A stretch of DNA of 64,000 nucleotides from an uncultured Eggerthellaceae bacterium (GCA_910589125.1 CAJURX010000007.1:1-64000); one strand, 5' to 3'; counted from the stretch's first letter, positions 8,636 through 18,286 are shown. The notes: generated by a model from the sequence alone, not told the origin. Numbers and translations: made by a program.

Positions 8636-8986
8636 GAGCGAGCTTGGTGGTCGCGTGCCCTTCGCGGGCATGAGGAAAGTCCGGGCTCCACAGGACGAGA
8701 TGCCAGCTAACGGCTGGGCGGGGTGACCCGACGGATAGCGCCACAGAAAAGAAGACTCTCCTCAGAGGCCCCCTTTTTACTCTGGGAGAAAAGCTGAAAC
8801 GGTGCGGTAAGAGCGCACCAGCATGCTGGTAACAGCATGGCTTGGCAAGCCCCATCTGGAGCAAGCGCGAATAGGAATGCCATGCGGTGGTCCGCCGCGC
8901 ATTCGGGTTGCGTGCTAGAGGCCTGTGGTGACGCAGGTCCAAGATAAATGGCCGCCCTCGACAGAACCCGGCTTATAGGTTCGCTC
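8636..8986 (+). ncRNA. rnpB: RNase P RNA, bacterial type A
   Basis: Universally conserved segments are present in order: GAGGAAAGTCCGGGCTCC, the GGGTGACCCGACGGATAGCGCCACAGAAAA-type core, GCGGTAAGAGCGCACC, GAGCAAGCGCGAATAGG and the 3' ACAGAACCCGGCTTATAGG. The 5' GAGCGA pairs with the 3' TTCGCTC to form P1, which sets the ends. There is no protein-coding frame here. The RNA is the catalytic subunit that matures tRNA 5' ends. Confidence 0.97.
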
Positions 8987-8990
8987 TCAC

Positions 8991-9015
8991 GGGGCTGCAG
9001 CTTCGCTGTGGCCCC
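8991..9015 (+). terminator. Hairpin downstream of rnpB
   Basis: An 11-bp stem (two G-T pairs) with a TTC loop begins 4 nt after the RNase P RNA end. The T-tract is weak, so it may act mainly as a 3' end stabiliser. Confidence 0.5.
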
Positions 9016-9019
9016 ATCA

Positions 9020-9053
9020 TGAAAGAAGCCCCAGGGCATTCCGCCCCGGGGCT
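9020..9053 (-). terminator. Rho-independent terminator of the divIVA-side operon
   Basis: On the minus strand, AGCCCC (9053-9048) and GGGGCT (9032-9027) form a stem followed by TTCTTTC, 26 nt after the divIVA stop. Confidence 0.7.
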
Positions 9054-9078
9054 GAACAGCATCGAAGCGCAAGGAGCG

Positions 9079-9864
9079 TCAGTCGACGTCCTCGAAGTCA
9101 TCCTCCACATCGCCGAAGCCAGACAGGTCCTTCTCATACACGCTGGCAACGGGCGTTGCAGTCTCGACCACGGCAGCAGCAGGAGCGGGCGTCGTGTAGT
9201 CAGAAGCCACATCCTCTTCGTAGATGACCTCTACCTCACCGCCGTCACGGCCGATGCCCGGGATGGAGTCGATGTCGTCATCGTATCCAAGGTCATTCAG
9301 CTTACGCGTAGCATCGTCGATGAAATCGCGCAGGATGTCAGCGTATTCCTCGCGCGTGTCCTCGCGGTCGTCCTCCAGCTTGCGGATGGCATCCAGCACA
9401 TCCTGGCGATCGGCATTCGCGCGGGAGATGATGCGATCGGCCTCTTCGCGCGCATCCTGCATGGTCTCGGATGCCTGCGCATTCGCCTTGACGATGATCT
9501 CATCAGCGGAGCGCTGTGCGATGATGAGCGCCTGCGAGATGGCGCTGTCGTTCGCGCTCTTCTCAGCCAGCTGCGCTTCCAGCTCGGCGATGCGATCATC
9601 CTTCTCAGCCAGGATCTCAGAGGTGGGGCCGGTGGCGATCTCACCGGTGACGCCGTCGGGCTCCACCGTCTCATGCACGACGATGGTCTCGGGCTCTGCG
9701 TTGCGCGCCTCTTCCAGCTCTTCCTCGAGCTCGGCGATGCGATCGTTCAGGAAATCTATCTCGTCGGCCACATGCTCCAGGAACACATCGACTTCATCGA
9801 CATCATAGCCCTTGCGGTCAATGGCGAAACTTTGGTTGTGGATGTCCTCTGACGTTATTGCCAT
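9079..9864 (-). CDS. divIVA: DivIVA-domain polar/septal scaffold protein
   Basis: A 261-residue protein. The N-terminal DivIVA domain (residues 1-45) includes the membrane-binding region (SFAIDRKGYDVDEVDVFLE) and is followed by an acidic coiled coil at about 40-55. A second long coiled coil spans roughly 85-195, ending in an acidic tail. GAAGGGA lies about 7 nt before the start. In actinobacteria DivIVA marks curved membrane and organises polar growth. Its place after sepF and yggT is typical. Confidence 0.92.
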   Translation of the reverse strand: MAITSEDIHNQSFAIDRKGYDVDEVDVFLEHVADEIDFLNDRIAELEEELEEARNAEPETIVVHETVEPDGVTGEIATGPTSEILAEKDDRIAELEAQLAEKSANDSAISQALIIAQRSADEIIVKANAQASETMQDAREEADRIISRANADRQDVLDAIRKLEDDREDTREEYADILRDFIDDATRKLNDLGYDDDIDSIPGIGRDGGEVEVIYEEDVASDYTTPAPAAAVVETATPVASVYEKDLSGFGDVEDDFEDVD

Positions 9865-9915
9865 CTTCGTGTCCCTTCAGCTGCAACCAGTACTGATGCC
9901 CTTACGCCCTACCTG

Positions 9916-10170
9916 CTAGAAAATGAAGTAGAGCACGCGTACGACCAATTGTAAAACAACAATGGCGATGATGGGCGATATGTCCACCATTCCTCCAAGT
10001 GGCGGGATGAACCTCTTGAACAGATCCAGATAGGGATCGCATATCTTGCCCAGCACGTCGTCGATGTTCGCGAGGATGCCCTTCTTGTAGGGGATCCACG
10101 ACATGATGACGTAGATGAAGATGATGAACGTATAGATGTCCACCAATTCGACGATGAGGCGCATGATCAT
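9916..10170 (-). CDS. YggT-family membrane protein
   Basis: An 84-residue protein with two hydrophobic helices (about residues 5-25 and 62-84) and the conserved SWIPY and ICDPYLDLFKRFIPPLGG segments of the YggT family. The start at 10170 has AAAGGAG 8 nt upstream and overlaps the proC stop as ATGA, implying translational coupling. Members neighbour sepF and divIVA in many Gram-positive bacteria. The biochemical function is not established. Confidence 0.9.
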   Translation of the reverse strand: MIMRLIVELVDIYTFIIFIYVIMSWIPYKKGILANIDDVLGKICDPYLDLFKRFIPPLGGMVDISPIIAIVVLQLVVRVLYFIF

Positions 10171-11012
10171 CTTGAGAGCTCCTTTGCACGTTCGATGGCT
10201 GCATCCACCCCTGCACCTGCCGCAGCGGCGAAGCCGCCGCTGTCCATGGCGGCAAGGGCCGCGAGCGTGGTGCCCCCGGGAGAGCAGACCGATCCTCGCA
10301 GCTCCGACAGCGTTGAGGTGCCCTTGGCGAGGAACACCCCCGTTCCCGCAAGCGTCTGGCGAGCAAGGGAGCGTGCGAGCTCTGTGGAGAGCCCCGCCTC
10401 CTCTGCCTTGGCAGCCAAGCATTCAGCAAGATAGGCGAAGTATGCCGGACCGCCGCCCGAGAGAGCGCAGACGGCATCGATCTGTTGCTCATCCACGACC
10501 TGCGATGTGCCGAGCGCCGCGAACAGGTCGTTCACGAACGAGACCTCAGCAGGGTCTGCGTGGGCACCTCCCGCGACCACGCTCGCGCCCGCTTGCACCT
10601 GCAGGGGCATGTTCGGCATGACGCGGATGACGGACGTGCCCACAGGCAACGCCCCCTCAAGGCGCGCGCAGGGGATACCGGCCGCGATGGACACGACGAG
10701 CGGAGTGGCATCTGCGAATGCGGGCGAGGATGCAAGCTCCCCTACGACATCATCTATCACCTGCGGCTTCACAGCCAAGATGATGATGGAGACATCAGCA
10801 GGCGCATCAGAGGCGGACGCGAAGGTGCGAACGCCATAGCGGCTCTCCAGGCTCTCGCGACGGGCTGCATCGGGCACGATGACGTCGAAGCCGCGGGATG
10901 CCAGCTTCGCAGCAGACGCATCATCGGACGACAGCCACCCAGCCAGCATCGCCTCGCCCATCTTGCCGCACCCGATGAAGGCAGCGCGCCCCTCGTCCCA
11001 GGGATGGCTCAT
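10167..11012 (-). CDS. proC: Pyrroline-5-carboxylate reductase
   Basis: A 281-residue NAD(P)H-dependent reductase for the last step of proline synthesis. It has an N-terminal Rossmann motif (AAFIGCGKMGEAM), the ILAVKPQ segment and the C-terminal dimerisation domain with ALSGGGPAYFAYLAE and SPGGTT-type signature. It starts 2 nt after the sepF stop with no clear Shine-Dalgarno, consistent with coupling. Its presence in the division block is a common synteny rather than a division role. Confidence 0.95.
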   Translation of the reverse strand: MSHPWDEGRAAFIGCGKMGEAMLAGWLSSDDASAAKLASRGFDVIVPDAARRESLESRYGVRTFASASDAPADVSIIILAVKPQVIDDVVGELASSPAFADATPLVVSIAAGIPCARLEGALPVGTSVIRVMPNMPLQVQAGASVVAGGAHADPAEVSFVNDLFAALGTSQVVDEQQIDAVCALSGGGPAYFAYLAECLAAKAEEAGLSTELARSLARQTLAGTGVFLAKGTSTLSELRGSVCSPGGTTLAALAAMDSGGFAAAAGAGVDAAIERAKELSR

Positions 11013-11014
11013 GG

Positions 11015-11752
11015 CTAGAGGATGCCCATCGAGGAGAGGTTCAGGCGCTCAGCATCAGAGAGCGCATCCCCGCGGCAGATGACGAACGTCTTGGGAGCAA
11101 CGCACTCGACAGCAGCCCCGAGCGCGCTCGCCGCGCCAAAGGAGAAGTCCAAGAGACGATGCATGAGAGCCTCGGGGACATTGCCCAAGACCAAGATGGC
11201 GACATCTCCCGCCTTCAGCGCCGTGGTGACGTTCTCAGCGTCCTCGTATGCATTCGGGCGGATGATCTGCAGCTTGCGCGAGCCGGCGATGCTCGCAGCC
11301 GCGGATGCAGCTCCGATGATGGGCAGAGACGGCGAATCGGTGCGCGACTTCGCGGTGGAGGAGAACAGCGAATCCAATCCCTCGCTCCGACGGTTCCCCG
11401 CAGCTGAGACAGCCGCAGTGCCCTCTGGCGTCATGGACGGCGGCAAGGACGAATCCACCATAGTGCGCCCATTGCTGCGCGGTGTGGAGGTGAGGGAGAT
11501 GGAGCGGCTGCGCGTGCTCTCCTCGGCATCAGCGCGAGAGACCAGATGCGGCAGCCCTATGTCCCCGAAGGACGAGGAGCGCGACCCACGCGTAGAGCGC
11601 GTGCTGTAGCCCGGGTCATCGCTCTCGTAGTCGTCGTATTCCTCTTCGTAATCCTCATACTCATCGTATTCATCATATGCATCAGCCTGTGGCTGCGCGT
11701 CAAGTCCCAGCTTCTCTCTGATCGAGCCGAAAACGCTCCTGGTGTTCGCCAT
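11015..11752 (-). CDS. sepF: Cell division protein SepF
   Basis: A 245-residue protein. A short N-terminal amphipathic segment is followed by a very acidic Asp/Glu/Tyr-rich stretch at about 25-50, a low-complexity linker, and the C-terminal SepF domain from about 155 (DVAILVLGN, HRLLDFSFGAASALG, KTFVICRG). SepF anchors FtsZ to the membrane; no ftsA is visible here, so it is probably the main anchor. CAGGAG lies 8 nt before the ATG. Confidence 0.92.
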   Translation of the reverse strand: MANTRSVFGSIREKLGLDAQPQADAYDEYDEYEDYEEEYDDYESDDPGYSTRSTRGSRSSSFGDIGLPHLVSRADAEESTRSRSISLTSTPRSNGRTMVDSSLPPSMTPEGTAAVSAAGNRRSEGLDSLFSSTAKSRTDSPSLPIIGAASAAASIAGSRKLQIIRPNAYEDAENVTTALKAGDVAILVLGNVPEALMHRLLDFSFGAASALGAAVECVAPKTFVICRGDALSDAERLNLSSMGIL

Positions 11753-11858
11753 GCCTCAAACTCCTGACTCATCGCAGATGCGGACCAGCCGCTTCTGTTG
11801 TATGGCTGAAATCAGCCTTGCTCCCATTAAACCTCATTCATCCTCGTATTATGCCAGC

Positions 11859-12548
11859 TTATGCGAACTCTTCGTTGAATATCGCGCGGCCGATCCGCAC
11901 GATCGTGGAACCAGCCGCGATCGCCTCTTCCCAGTCCTCGCTCATGCCCGCCGATATCTGATCGAAGGCCTGAGCCTGCTCTGCGCTGAGCTGGCTCTTG
12001 ATGTCCCCATGCAGCGCCGCGAGCTCATCGAAGCACGCGCGCGCCACGTGCGGATCTCCCTGCGGTGCCATGGTCATGAGGCCGCGTGCGCGCAGATGCG
12101 GAAGCGAAGCGACGGCCCGCACGAGCTCAGCCGCAGCATCCGGCGCGACTCCGCTCTTGGATGCCTCGCCCGACACGTTCACCTCTATCAGGACATCCTG
12201 CACCTTGTCCAAGGCCGCCGCCTCGTCGCTGATCTTGCGTGCATGCTTCTCCTGATAGAGCGAATGGATGAGATCGGCATGCGCGACGATGTCCTTGATG
12301 CGACGCGACTGGATGTTCCCGATGAAATGCCAGCTGGCATCGGGCAGCGCTTCCGCCTTGCGGATGAGCTCATCAGGGCGGTTCTCGCCGAACGCCCGAG
12401 CACCTGCCCCATAGGCCGCACGCGCTCCCTCCACATCCACCGTCTTGGATACGGCGAGCAAGCGCACCTGGTGCGGATCGCGCCCAAAGCGCACGCACGC
12501 CTCGTCGACGCGCGTGCGCTCACGAAGATACCTCTCAGCGATGCCCAT
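11859..12548 (-). CDS. yggS: YggS-family pyridoxal phosphate homeostasis protein
   Basis: A 229-residue single-domain PLP-binding barrel. The PLP lysine is in LLAVSKT near residue 36; GENRPDELIRKA, WHFIGNIQSRR and the C-terminal GSTIVRIGRAIF match the family. It starts 3 nt after the pgeF stop. Homologues buffer PLP and affect amino-acid metabolism; the adjacency to sepF is conserved in Gram-positives. Confidence 0.93.
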   Translation of the reverse strand: MGIAERYLRERTRVDEACVRFGRDPHQVRLLAVSKTVDVEGARAAYGAGARAFGENRPDELIRKAEALPDASWHFIGNIQSRRIKDIVAHADLIHSLYQEKHARKISDEAAALDKVQDVLIEVNVSGEASKSGVAPDAAAELVRAVASLPHLRARGLMTMAPQGDPHVARACFDELAALHGDIKSQLSAEQAQAFDQISAGMSEDWEEAIAAGSTIVRIGRAIFNEEFA

Positions 12549-12551
12549 CTC

Positions 12552-13397
12552 TCAGCCACGCCTCCTGAACGCGAACGCCCCGTGGCGCCCGCACGTGCCA
12601 TCCTCTGCCCGGTACGAGAAGAACCGCCCAACGTTGCACACGGTGCAAAGCCCAGCATCCGCGATGCGATCCTCCGACACCCCTGCCGTGAGCAGGTCAG
12701 CGCGGATGGCCGCACCAAGATCGACGTTCCCCGATGCGTCCACGACGCTCTCACCGAACTCCTCTATGAACAGCGAACGCGTATCCTCCCCCACCTGGAA
12801 GCACTCCTGATGGATGTACGGTCCGATGTACGTATTGCAGGAAGCCGCAGCTTCCTGGGTGCTGCCATAGGCCCCACCCCTTACGACCGCGCTCGCCAAG
12901 GATGCGAGCGCCTTGGATGCGATGCGCCCATGCGTCCCGCGCCATCCGGAGTGCGCCACCGCGAAGTCCCCGGTGGGAGCCACCATGATGAGAGGGACGC
13001 AATCAGCGAAGCAGAGCAGCGCGAGCACATCAGGCACGGACGCGACCACGCCATCAGCTCCCGCCTCTGCCTCGCGCTGCACCGAGGCTATCGCATCGGG
13101 CGCATCATCGGATGCAGTGACGATATGGGTGCCATGCACCTGCTTCGGGTTGATCAGCACCATGTCAGCAGCACCCACCGCATCCATCAGCCGATGGATG
13201 TTCGCGAGCGCAGCATCCTCGCCTTCGCCAGCGAATCTGCCCAGGTTCAAGGATCCATACGGAGGAGCGCTCAGGCCACCTGCGCGCTCGGTGAAGCCGA
13301 TCGACACGCCACATGCGCTCTCGAGCGCAGGGTCTGTGAGGAAGCGAACGCCTGAGACATCCTCGACGATGCTCAGGCGCGGAAGATCGAGCTGCAT
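12552..13397 (-). CDS. pgeF: Peptidoglycan editing factor / purine nucleoside phosphorylase (YfiH/PgeF, laccase-domain)
   Basis: A 281-residue protein with the family metal-site motifs: Cys in LCFADCVPL and the AVAHSGWRGTHGRI block containing the His ligand. Family members act on purine nucleosides and, in E. coli, prevent misincorporation into peptidoglycan. Placement between ftsZ and yggS is typical. Confidence 0.9.
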   Translation of the reverse strand: MQLDLPRLSIVEDVSGVRFLTDPALESACGVSIGFTERAGGLSAPPYGSLNLGRFAGEGEDAALANIHRLMDAVGAADMVLINPKQVHGTHIVTASDDAPDAIASVQREAEAGADGVVASVPDVLALLCFADCVPLIMVAPTGDFAVAHSGWRGTHGRIASKALASLASAVVRGGAYGSTQEAAASCNTYIGPYIHQECFQVGEDTRSLFIEEFGESVVDASGNVDLGAAIRADLLTAGVSEDRIADAGLCTVCNVGRFFSYRAEDGTCGRHGAFAFRRRG

Positions 13398-13425
13398 ATG
13401 GAGATGACCGCCTATGCGCGTGTCC

Positions 13426-14562
13426 TCACTGGCGCTTCAAGAAATCAGGGATGTAATCCTCATCGGCGTAGCCACCGCTCTGATGGGGGCTGAACGTGGT
13501 AGGTGCGGCCTGCATCGGAGCTGCGGACGGCGTGGAGTAGGACTGCTCCGCCGCCGGGAAGCTCTCCTGCTGCGGGATGCGGCTGCCGAACGTCATGGAC
13601 GACTGGGCAGGAGCGTTGTTGAAGCCCGTGGCGATGACCGTGATGCGGACAGCATCCTTCATGTTCTCGTCGATGATCTGCCCGTAGATGATGTTCGCGT
13701 TCTCATCCGCGCAGAGCTCGATCGTGCGTGCAGCGTCGGACACCTCCGTGAGCGTGAGGTCCGGACCACCCGCGATGGAGAACAGCACGCGGGATGCGCC
13801 CTGGATGGAAGCCTCCAGGAGATTGGAGTTCGTAGCCTGCTGCGCGGCCTCGAGGGCGCGGTTCTCACCCGATGCGAGGCCGATGCCCATCATGGCCGTG
13901 CCCGCATCCTTCATGACCGTGCGGATGTCCGCGAAGTCGAGGTTGATCAGACCAGGAACGGTGATGAGGTCCGTCACGCCCTGGATGCCCTGGCGCAGCG
14001 TGTCATCGGCGATGCGGAACGCATCCACCATGGAGGTCTTCTTGTCCACGATCTCCAGCAGGCGATCGTTCGGGATGACGATGAGCGTGTCCACCTTGCC
14101 AGACAAGAGGTCGACGCCCTGCTCGGCCTGGTTGCAGCGCACGCGGCCCTCGAAGCCGAACGGCTTGGTCACGATGCCCACCGTCAGCGCACCGATCTCC
14201 TCGCGCGCGATCTCGGCCACGATGGGAGCAGCGCCCGTGCCCGTGCCGCCACCCTCACCAGCGGTGACGAACACCATGTCCGCCTCAGCGAGCGCCTCGC
14301 GGATCTCAGCGCGGCTCTCCTCAGCTGCCTGGCACCCGACCTCTGGATTCGCGCCAGCGCCCAGGCCCTTCGTGAGCTCTTCGCCGATGTGGATGGTGCG
14401 ATCGGCATCTGACATGAGAAGCGCTTGATGATCGGTGTTGACCGCGATGAACTCCACACCGCGGACCCCGGTCTCCACCATCCGGTTCACCGCATTCGTC
14501 CCCGCGCCTCCGACGCCGACGACCTTGATGACCGCGAGATGGTCTCCTGAGAAGTTTGGCAT
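13426..14562 (-). CDS. ftsZ: Cell division GTPase FtsZ
   Basis: A 378-residue tubulin homologue. The GGGTGTGAAP signature is near residue 105, the T7-region residues (NLDFADIRTVM) are present, and a variable linker leads to the C-terminal peptide DYIPDFLKRQ, the docking site for SepF. The start at 14562 follows GGAGGA by 8 nt; the longer frame to 14640 lies in the untranslated leader. It has its own promoter and separate spacing from ftsQ. Confidence 0.98.
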   Translation of the reverse strand: MPNFSGDHLAVIKVVGVGGAGTNAVNRMVETGVRGVEFIAVNTDHQALLMSDADRTIHIGEELTKGLGAGANPEVGCQAAEESRAEIREALAEADMVFVTAGEGGGTGTGAAPIVAEIAREEIGALTVGIVTKPFGFEGRVRCNQAEQGVDLLSGKVDTLIVIPNDRLLEIVDKKTSMVDAFRIADDTLRQGIQGVTDLITVPGLINLDFADIRTVMKDAGTAMMGIGLASGENRALEAAQQATNSNLLEASIQGASRVLFSIAGGPDLTLTEVSDAARTIELCADENANIIYGQIIDENMKDAVRITVIATGFNNAPAQSSMTFGSRIPQQESFPAAEQSYSTPSAAPMQAAPTTFSPHQSGGYADEDYIPDFLKRQ

Positions 14563-14650
14563 TGTCTGATTCCTCCAGTGCTGCAGCGTTTTTCGTCCGT
14601 TTCGGTTTCGGCGCAGACCTGTTGGCACGCATCCGCGCATTTGGACGATA

Positions 14651-14678
14651 ATTGTACATTATGCTGCACTCATTGCAA
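14651..14678 (-). promoter_or_regulatory. ftsZ promoter
   Basis: On the minus strand, TTGCAA (14678-14673) and TACAAT (14656-14651) are separated by 16 nt. The predicted start near 14644 gives an 80-nt leader to ftsZ. Confidence 0.6.
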
Positions 14679-14791
14679 CGATCACCGTGAACGGTTCTCA
14701 TGGAGAGCGTGTGGAGATCCCGTGATGGAGCGAGGCTCCGGCTCCCTCATGCGGGCCCAAGAACGTCACCCGCAACGGCTTGGGGAGCACG

Positions 14792-15973
14792 TCAGCGAGC
14801 AGCTCTCCACGTGGGCCTATCGGGCACGCGGACGTTGATGTAGACGACTGAGGGATGCTCCTCCATGATCTGGTTGCAGATGCGCTCCTTCTCGCGCACG
14901 TTGTCCGCGGTGCCGAACGCGATCTCGACGTTGTTATCGAGCGTGAGCAAGGTAGATTCCTCATCCGTTGCCGTCACCGTCTTGACCTTGTCAGCCAGGT
15001 CAGTGGTCAGACCGTTGATGATGTCCAGCGCATTCAGGACGGAATCATCGGTGCAGTAGGCTCCGATCTTGGGCGCCACGCCGAAGGGGATCCCCTTGAT
15101 GTGCAGCGCCGCATCCGCATCCGCATAGATCCGCTCCGAGAGCTTCTGACCGAGCTCAGAGGAGCGATCGGGGATGGCCATGAGCCACATGCCATCTTCT
15201 GCGAGCGCCCACTTCTGGATGGTCTGGTTGGTGCCGATGGGCACCTCCGCTATGGCACCCACCTTGCGCTCGGTGACCTTGATCTTGAGCGTATCGGGGA
15301 AGGCGCGGTCCACATCCACGCGTTCGACCCAAGAATCCCTGATGAGGCTGGCCTTGATGCCATCGGCGTCCACATTGAGCAGCGTAGCGCCATCGGGGAT
15401 GCTCACGAGCGCCGACACCTCATCGTCGGTGAGGTGGTCCGCCCCCTCTATCTGCACGTTCTGGATGCGGAAGGCAACTGTGTTCGATATGGCCGCCAAT
15501 GCGATGACAGCCACCATGATGACCGCCACGATGATGCCGATGACGATGAGCGGGATGCGACTGGCGCGGGCCACGCGCTGCGCTGCGGATGCGCGCCGAG
15601 CGCTCTGGGCGCTGCGGCGTATCTCCCCTACCGTCCGGGACCCCGTGGATGCAGCCGGGCTACCCGATGCCATCTCAGCGAAGGATGCGCTGATGGCCCC
15701 GCTCCGTGCGCCCCCTGGAAGGTTCGCGGAGCGAGCAGGGCGCCTCGTGCTCTGCTGAGCTCCCTTGCGCGCAGGCATCCGCACGGAGGGTGCGCTCGCC
15801 CGAGGGGCCGCAGCGTTCGTGCGAGCTGATCGCTTGGACGATGCGCGAGAGCGGCCAGAAGCGCGTGCGGCAGCAGCCCTGGGCGAACCCTGGCGCACAG
15901 AAGAGCGACGCGTCGAGGCCGAGCGTCTGCTAGAACCCGAGGAGCCGGACTTCCGGCTCGAGCGTGATGCCAT
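14792..15973 (-). CDS. ftsQ: FtsQ/DivIB-type cell division protein
   Basis: A 393-residue bitopic protein. The first 140 residues are cytoplasmic, very rich in Ser/Arg/Ala and probably disordered. A transmembrane helix spans about 143-168, followed by a POTRA domain (FRIQNVQIEGADHL, DEVSALVSIPDGATLLNVD) and the FtsQ domain. The first 44 nt overlap murB; an internal ATG near residue 67 is possible but the annotated start keeps coupling. The basic tail is much longer than in E. coli FtsQ. Confidence 0.9.
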   Translation of the reverse strand: MASRSSRKSGSSGSSRRSASTRRSSVRQGSPRAAAARASGRSRASSKRSARTNAAAPRASAPSVRMPARKGAQQSTRRPARSANLPGGARSGAISASFAEMASGSPAASTGSRTVGEIRRSAQSARRASAAQRVARASRIPLIVIGIIVAVIMVAVIALAAISNTVAFRIQNVQIEGADHLTDDEVSALVSIPDGATLLNVDADGIKASLIRDSWVERVDVDRAFPDTLKIKVTERKVGAIAEVPIGTNQTIQKWALAEDGMWLMAIPDRSSELGQKLSERIYADADAALHIKGIPFGVAPKIGAYCTDDSVLNALDIINGLTTDLADKVKTVTATDEESTLLTLDNNVEIAFGTADNVREKERICNQIMEEHPSVVYINVRVPDRPTWRAAR

Positions 15974-16862
15974 ATTCCTTCTCTACCTCTGACCGTACGG
16001 CTTCCATGAGATCGAGAACATCGCGTGCCTTCGCACCCCCGGTGTTCACGATGAAGTTCGCATGCACCTCTGAGACCTGGGCACCGCCGATGGACCTTCC
16101 CTTGAGCCCCAGATCCTCTATCATCCGAGCAGCAGACGCACCCTCGGGATTCTTGAAGACGCTCCCGCAGCTCGGCAACCCGAGCGGCTGGCTCTTCTTG
16201 CGCCGCGCCAGGTTCGCCTCCATTCTGCCACGTATGAAGAATGGATCGGACTCCTTCATCGAAATCTCGCATTCGGCCACGATGGCGTCATCCGGGATAT
16301 CCGTGCAGCGGTATCCCCACCGGATGTCAGCAGCACTCACGCGCGCGATGCTCCCACCCGAGCCGATCAGCACGACGCTCTCTACGACCGACCCCATCCA
16401 CTCCTCGCGAGAGCCCGCGTTCATCCGCACGGCGCCTCCAACGGTACCCGGCGTTCCCACAGCGAACTCGAGACCCGAGAGCTCTTGGCGCATGGCCTCC
16501 TGCACCACCGAGGCGAGGAGCGCAGCGCCACCTGCCACCAAGCGCCCGCGGCCCAGGTCGCACCCGATGCGCTTGAAATCGCGTCCGAGCGTGAGCACCA
16601 CGCCTGGGTAGCCCTCATCGGATACGAGCAGGTTGGTCCCCCGGCCGACCACCGCCCACGGGATGTCCTCCCGAGCACATCCATCCAGCACCTCGCGCAC
16701 CGCAGAGGGGGAATCAGCGCGCACGAGATATGCCGCCGGACCGCCGATGCGATAGGAGGTATGGCGCGCCATGGGCTCCTTTATCAGCGCTTCGCCATCG
16801 AACCCATCCGAGAGCAGCAGCTGCTGCAAGGGCGTGGCGTGCCGTGCATGCGACGATGCCAA
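15930..16862 (-). CDS. murB: UDP-N-acetylenolpyruvoylglucosamine reductase MurB
   Basis: A 310-residue FAD enzyme completing UDP-MurNAc synthesis. Visible are HTSYRIGGPA, VVGRGTNLLVSDEG, VGTPGTVGGAVRMNAGS, the catalytic-Ser region PSCGSVFKNPEG and the C-terminal EVHANFIVN. It starts 2 nt after the murC stop. Confidence 0.96.
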   Translation of the reverse strand: MASSHARHATPLQQLLLSDGFDGEALIKEPMARHTSYRIGGPAAYLVRADSPSAVREVLDGCAREDIPWAVVGRGTNLLVSDEGYPGVVLTLGRDFKRIGCDLGRGRLVAGGAALLASVVQEAMRQELSGLEFAVGTPGTVGGAVRMNAGSREEWMGSVVESVVLIGSGGSIARVSAADIRWGYRCTDIPDDAIVAECEISMKESDPFFIRGRMEANLARRKKSQPLGLPSCGSVFKNPEGASAARMIEDLGLKGRSIGGAQVSEVHANFIVNTGGAKARDVLDLMEAVRSEVEKEYGITLEPEVRLLGF

Positions 16863-16864
16863 GC

Positions 16865-18286
16865 TCAGCCCCTGGCCTCGTCGCCCTGCTCGCGGCGACC
16901 GAGCTCGTCCAGCACCAGCTGGCCGATCTCCGTCACATCCCCAGCACCCAGCGTGAGCACGATATCCCCTGGCTTCGCCAAGGAAGCCACATGCGCCGGC
17001 ACCTCCAAGCGCCGCGGCACGAATTCCGCTGCAGGATGGCCCTCATGGTCGAGCACCACGTTCAAGAATGTCTTGCCCGAGATGCCAGGGATGGGCGTCT
17101 CGCCCGCAGGATAGACATCCATGAAGGTGACGGTATCGGCACCGTCGAAGGCGCTGCCGAACTCGTCATGGAGGACCTCGGTGAACAGCTTCGCACGCGA
17201 ATAGCGATGCGGCTGGAACACGACGTGCACCTGCCCATAGTCCAAGTCCTTCGCTGCTTCGATGGTAGCCGCGATCTCGGTCGGATGATGCGCATAGTCA
17301 TCGACGACATCCACCTCGCCCACGCGCCCGACCAGATCGAACCTGCGTCGCACGCCGGTGAATCCCGCCAATGCCCGTGCCGCCGCATCCACATCCTCGC
17401 CAAGAGCGTCTGCCATGACCAGCGTGGCAGCGCCGTTCAGGACGTTATGGATGCCCGGATTCTGCTGTATGGTAGATGTGACCTCGCGCCCTGAGGGCAA
17501 CCGGAGCGTGAAGCGCGAGGCGATGCCCTCCCGCACGACCTCCACCACCTGCGCATCTGCGTCCGCTCCCATGCCATAGGTGATCACGTTCGACGCATGA
17601 GCGCGAGCGACCTCCACGAGCCGCTCGTCATCCGCCCAGACCACCACCGGCCCCCCATCAGGGACGAGCGATATGAACTGCCCGAACTGGGAATAGATCT
17701 CTTGGAGATCCTCGTAGTGATCGAGATGGTCCGGCTCGATGTTCGTCACGATGACGGCCTTCGGGGACAGATGCGTGAAGGACTTGTCCGATTCGTCGGC
17801 CTCCACCACGTAATAGCGTCCCTCCCCAGAATGGGAGTTCGATGCGTATTCGCGCACCATGCCGCCGATGAGGAACGTGGGAGAGAGCCCCATCTTGTCG
17901 AAGGTTGAAGCGAGCATGGATGACGTGGTGGTCTTGCCATGCGTGCCCGCAACGGCAACGGTGTCCAGGTCGCGCCCCAGATGCGCCAGCATCTCTGCGC
18001 GACGGACGATGTTGAGCCCCCGCTCCTTCGCACAGAGGAGCTCGGGATTGTCATCCAGGATGGCGGTGGACACCACGACGGTGGGGTCCGTATCCGGTAT
18101 GTTCTCAGCGCGATGCCCGATGTGCACCGTGATGCCGGCATCCTCCAGCGGCTGCGTGAAGCGGCTGGATTTGAGGTCGGAGCCCTCGACATGCAAGCCC
18201 TGGTCGTGCGCTACGCGTGCGATGCCGCTCATGCCCACGCCGCCGATGCCGATGAAGTAGACGTTGTCAGAAACTGGTTGGGACAT
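16865..18286 (-). CDS. murC: UDP-N-acetylmuramate--L-alanine ligase MurC
   Basis: A 473-residue Mur ligase. The N-terminal Rossmann domain begins YFIGIGGVGMSGIA; the ATP loop is VAGTHGKTTTSSM; the central EADESDKSFTHLSP and NIEPDHLDHY segments and the C-terminal DDYAHHPTEI are typical. It adds L-Ala to UDP-MurNAc in the cytoplasm. It follows murG by 55 nt and is tightly linked to murB. Confidence 0.97.
   Translation of the reverse strand: MSQPVSDNVYFIGIGGVGMSGIARVAHDQGLHVEGSDLKSSRFTQPLEDAGITVHIGHRAENIPDTDPTVVVSTAILDDNPELLCAKERGLNIVRRAEMLAHLGRDLDTVAVAGTHGKTTTSSMLASTFDKMGLSPTFLIGGMVREYASNSHSGEGRYYVVEADESDKSFTHLSPKAVIVTNIEPDHLDHYEDLQEIYSQFGQFISLVPDGGPVVVWADDERLVEVARAHASNVITYGMGADADAQVVEVVREGIASRFTLRLPSGREVTSTIQQNPGIHNVLNGAATLVMADALGEDVDAAARALAGFTGVRRRFDLVGRVGEVDVVDDYAHHPTEIAATIEAAKDLDYGQVHVVFQPHRYSRAKLFTEVLHDEFGSAFDGADTVTFMDVYPAGETPIPGISGKTFLNVVLDHEGHPAAEFVPRRLEVPAHVASLAKPGDIVLTLGAGDVTEIGQLVLDELGRREQGDEARG

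Noticed and set aside
11742..13355. Open frame of 537 codons on the plus strand
   Set aside because: It is antisense to yggS and pgeF, rich in Arg/His, and has no recognisable domain.
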